13,911 nt of DNA, from positions 1 through 13,911 of the forward strand of contig JBGQDM010000089.1 of NCBI GenBank assembly GCA_041495845.1, in the 5' to 3' direction. The notes under the pieces are model-generated. The model saw only the letters and a list, made by a program, of their open reading frames with translations. It made no database searches and had not been told where the DNA came from. Positions 13,395 to 13,911 of the stretch are shown here, one piece after another (within the stretch, counting starts at the first letter, position 1; each line of letters begins with the position of its first letter). The translations under genes were made by a program, and so were the position numbers. This stretch comes from JBGQDM01 sp041495845 (GTDB lineage: Bacteria; Acidobacteriota; Terriglobia; Terriglobales; Acidobacteriaceae).

Positions 13395-13892
13395 ATGAAA
13401 GCGGAGCCTGCGGTGCAGCACTGGTGGGACGAGTTGGAACGGTTGGGGCGGATTCTTGGCCAGATCGGGCCCGACGAGGTCTGCTGCGACGAACTGAGTC
13501 AGCGCCAGTGCGCCATCTTGCGCACCTTGGTGGCGCAGGAAGGCGCGCGGATTTCCGACCTGGCGGCCAGTTCGTGCATCACGCCGAGTGCGATGACGCG
13601 GGTATTGGAGAAGCTGGAGCGGCGCGGACTGGTGGAGCGGGTGCGCGGTGCGCAGACAGATGGGCGCGCAGCCCTGGTGCGCATCACCGCGGCGGGAAAG
13701 CGAACGCGGCGCCAACTGGATGAACTGATGCGGGCGCGCACGGCGGAAATCGTGAAGTCCCTGCCGGCAGCGAAGCGCACCAGTGTGCTGGATGCATTGC
13801 GCTTGCTCAATGACGCCATGGAGACGGGCGGGTGCTGCTCGTTGAACACTCCGGTGACGGATCTCGTGACGATTGCGAAGGTGGAGAAGTGA
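13395..13892 (+). CDS. MarR-family transcriptional regulator with paired cysteines
   Basis: 165 residues from ATG 13395. The winged helix-turn-helix is clear: ISDLAASSCITPSAMTRVLE (52-71), then KLERRGLVERVRGAQTDGRAALVRITAAGK, the wing with its DGR motif. Flanking helices form the dimerisation domain. Cysteines are unusually frequent: a CC pair in EVCCDELSQRQC (about 28-39), one in the helix-turn-helix (SSC) and another CC near the C-terminus (GGCCSLN). This suggests thiol-based sensing of an oxidant or of a thiophilic metal or metalloid; that is inferred, not shown. The frame is open further upstream, but the promoter lies there, so the ATG at 13395 is preferred. A partner gene probably begins past the window, since only 19 bases follow the stop. 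Confidence 0.93.
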   Translation: MKAEPAVQHWWDELERLGRILGQIGPDEVCCDELSQRQCAILRTLVAQEGARISDLAASSCITPSAMTRVLEKLERRGLVERVRGAQTDGRAALVRITAAGKRTRRQLDELMRARTAEIVKSLPAAKRTSVLDALRLLNDAMETGGCCSLNTPVTDLVTIAKVEK

Positions 13893-13911
13893 AAAGTTCG
13901 GCAAATTCATC

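Noticed and set aside
1..13911. CRISPR array, prophage, transposase or toxin-antitoxin module
   Set aside because: No regularly spaced repeats, no recombinase or transposase motifs and no paired small toxin and antitoxin genes are visible on either strand.

Overview
The window is GC-rich bacterial chromosome with no phage, plasmid, insertion-sequence or CRISPR signature. The gene families, their organisation and the style of the intergenic repeats fit a soil Acidobacteriota (Terriglobia-type) genome or metagenome contig. That assignment is an inference, because there is no rRNA or phylogenetic marker here. I support thirteen complete protein genes, one partial gene and one tRNA.

Layout. Positions 1-183 hold the C-terminal end of an amidohydrolase. 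Positions 303-2822 encode a three-domain lipid enzyme (acyl-activating domain, acyl carrier domain, PlsC acyltransferase). A stem-loop-rich convergent gap follows. Positions 4043-3004 (minus) form a two-gene operon: a MerR-family regulator overlapping by 4 nt a secreted His/Met-rich protein of unknown function, driven by a textbook MerR-type promoter with a 22-bp perfect palindrome. Next on the minus strand are a site-2 (M50) membrane protease with a cytosolic-type zinc-ribbon tail, tRNA-Leu(CAG), an OsmC-type peroxiredoxin, an NTF2-fold SnoaL-like protein and a secreted protein with two dimeric-alpha/beta-barrel-like halves. Positions 5792-6100 and 6548-6864 are non-coding gaps of about 300 bases that contain inverted and direct repeats but no gene. 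On the plus strand come a small membrane protein (8010-8366) and methionine sulfoxide reductase MsrB (8429-8827).

The most system-like block is 12075-8925 (minus): an ECF-like sigma factor, then 11 bp later a membrane-anchored anti-sigma factor whose outer part carries three Asp-box (YCF48/BNR-like) motifs, then a secreted metallo-beta-lactamase-fold hydrolase. Divergent from it is a secreted ARPP-1/DUF6569-like protein (12215-13306). I infer an envelope-sensing regulon whose input and targets are unknown. The window closes with a cysteine-rich MarR-family regulator whose promoter spacer holds a 14-bp palindrome.

Several genes (merR, marR, possibly the protease, the small membrane protein and the sigma factor) have a promoter-like -10 element placed so that transcription would start at the ATG, and they lack Shine-Dalgarno sequences. 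Other genes here have good ones. This suggests that leaderless and led mRNAs coexist, with leaderless transcripts enriched among regulators. Redox or metal protection (MsrB, OsmC, the MerR operon, the MarR with Cys pairs) is a loose common theme.
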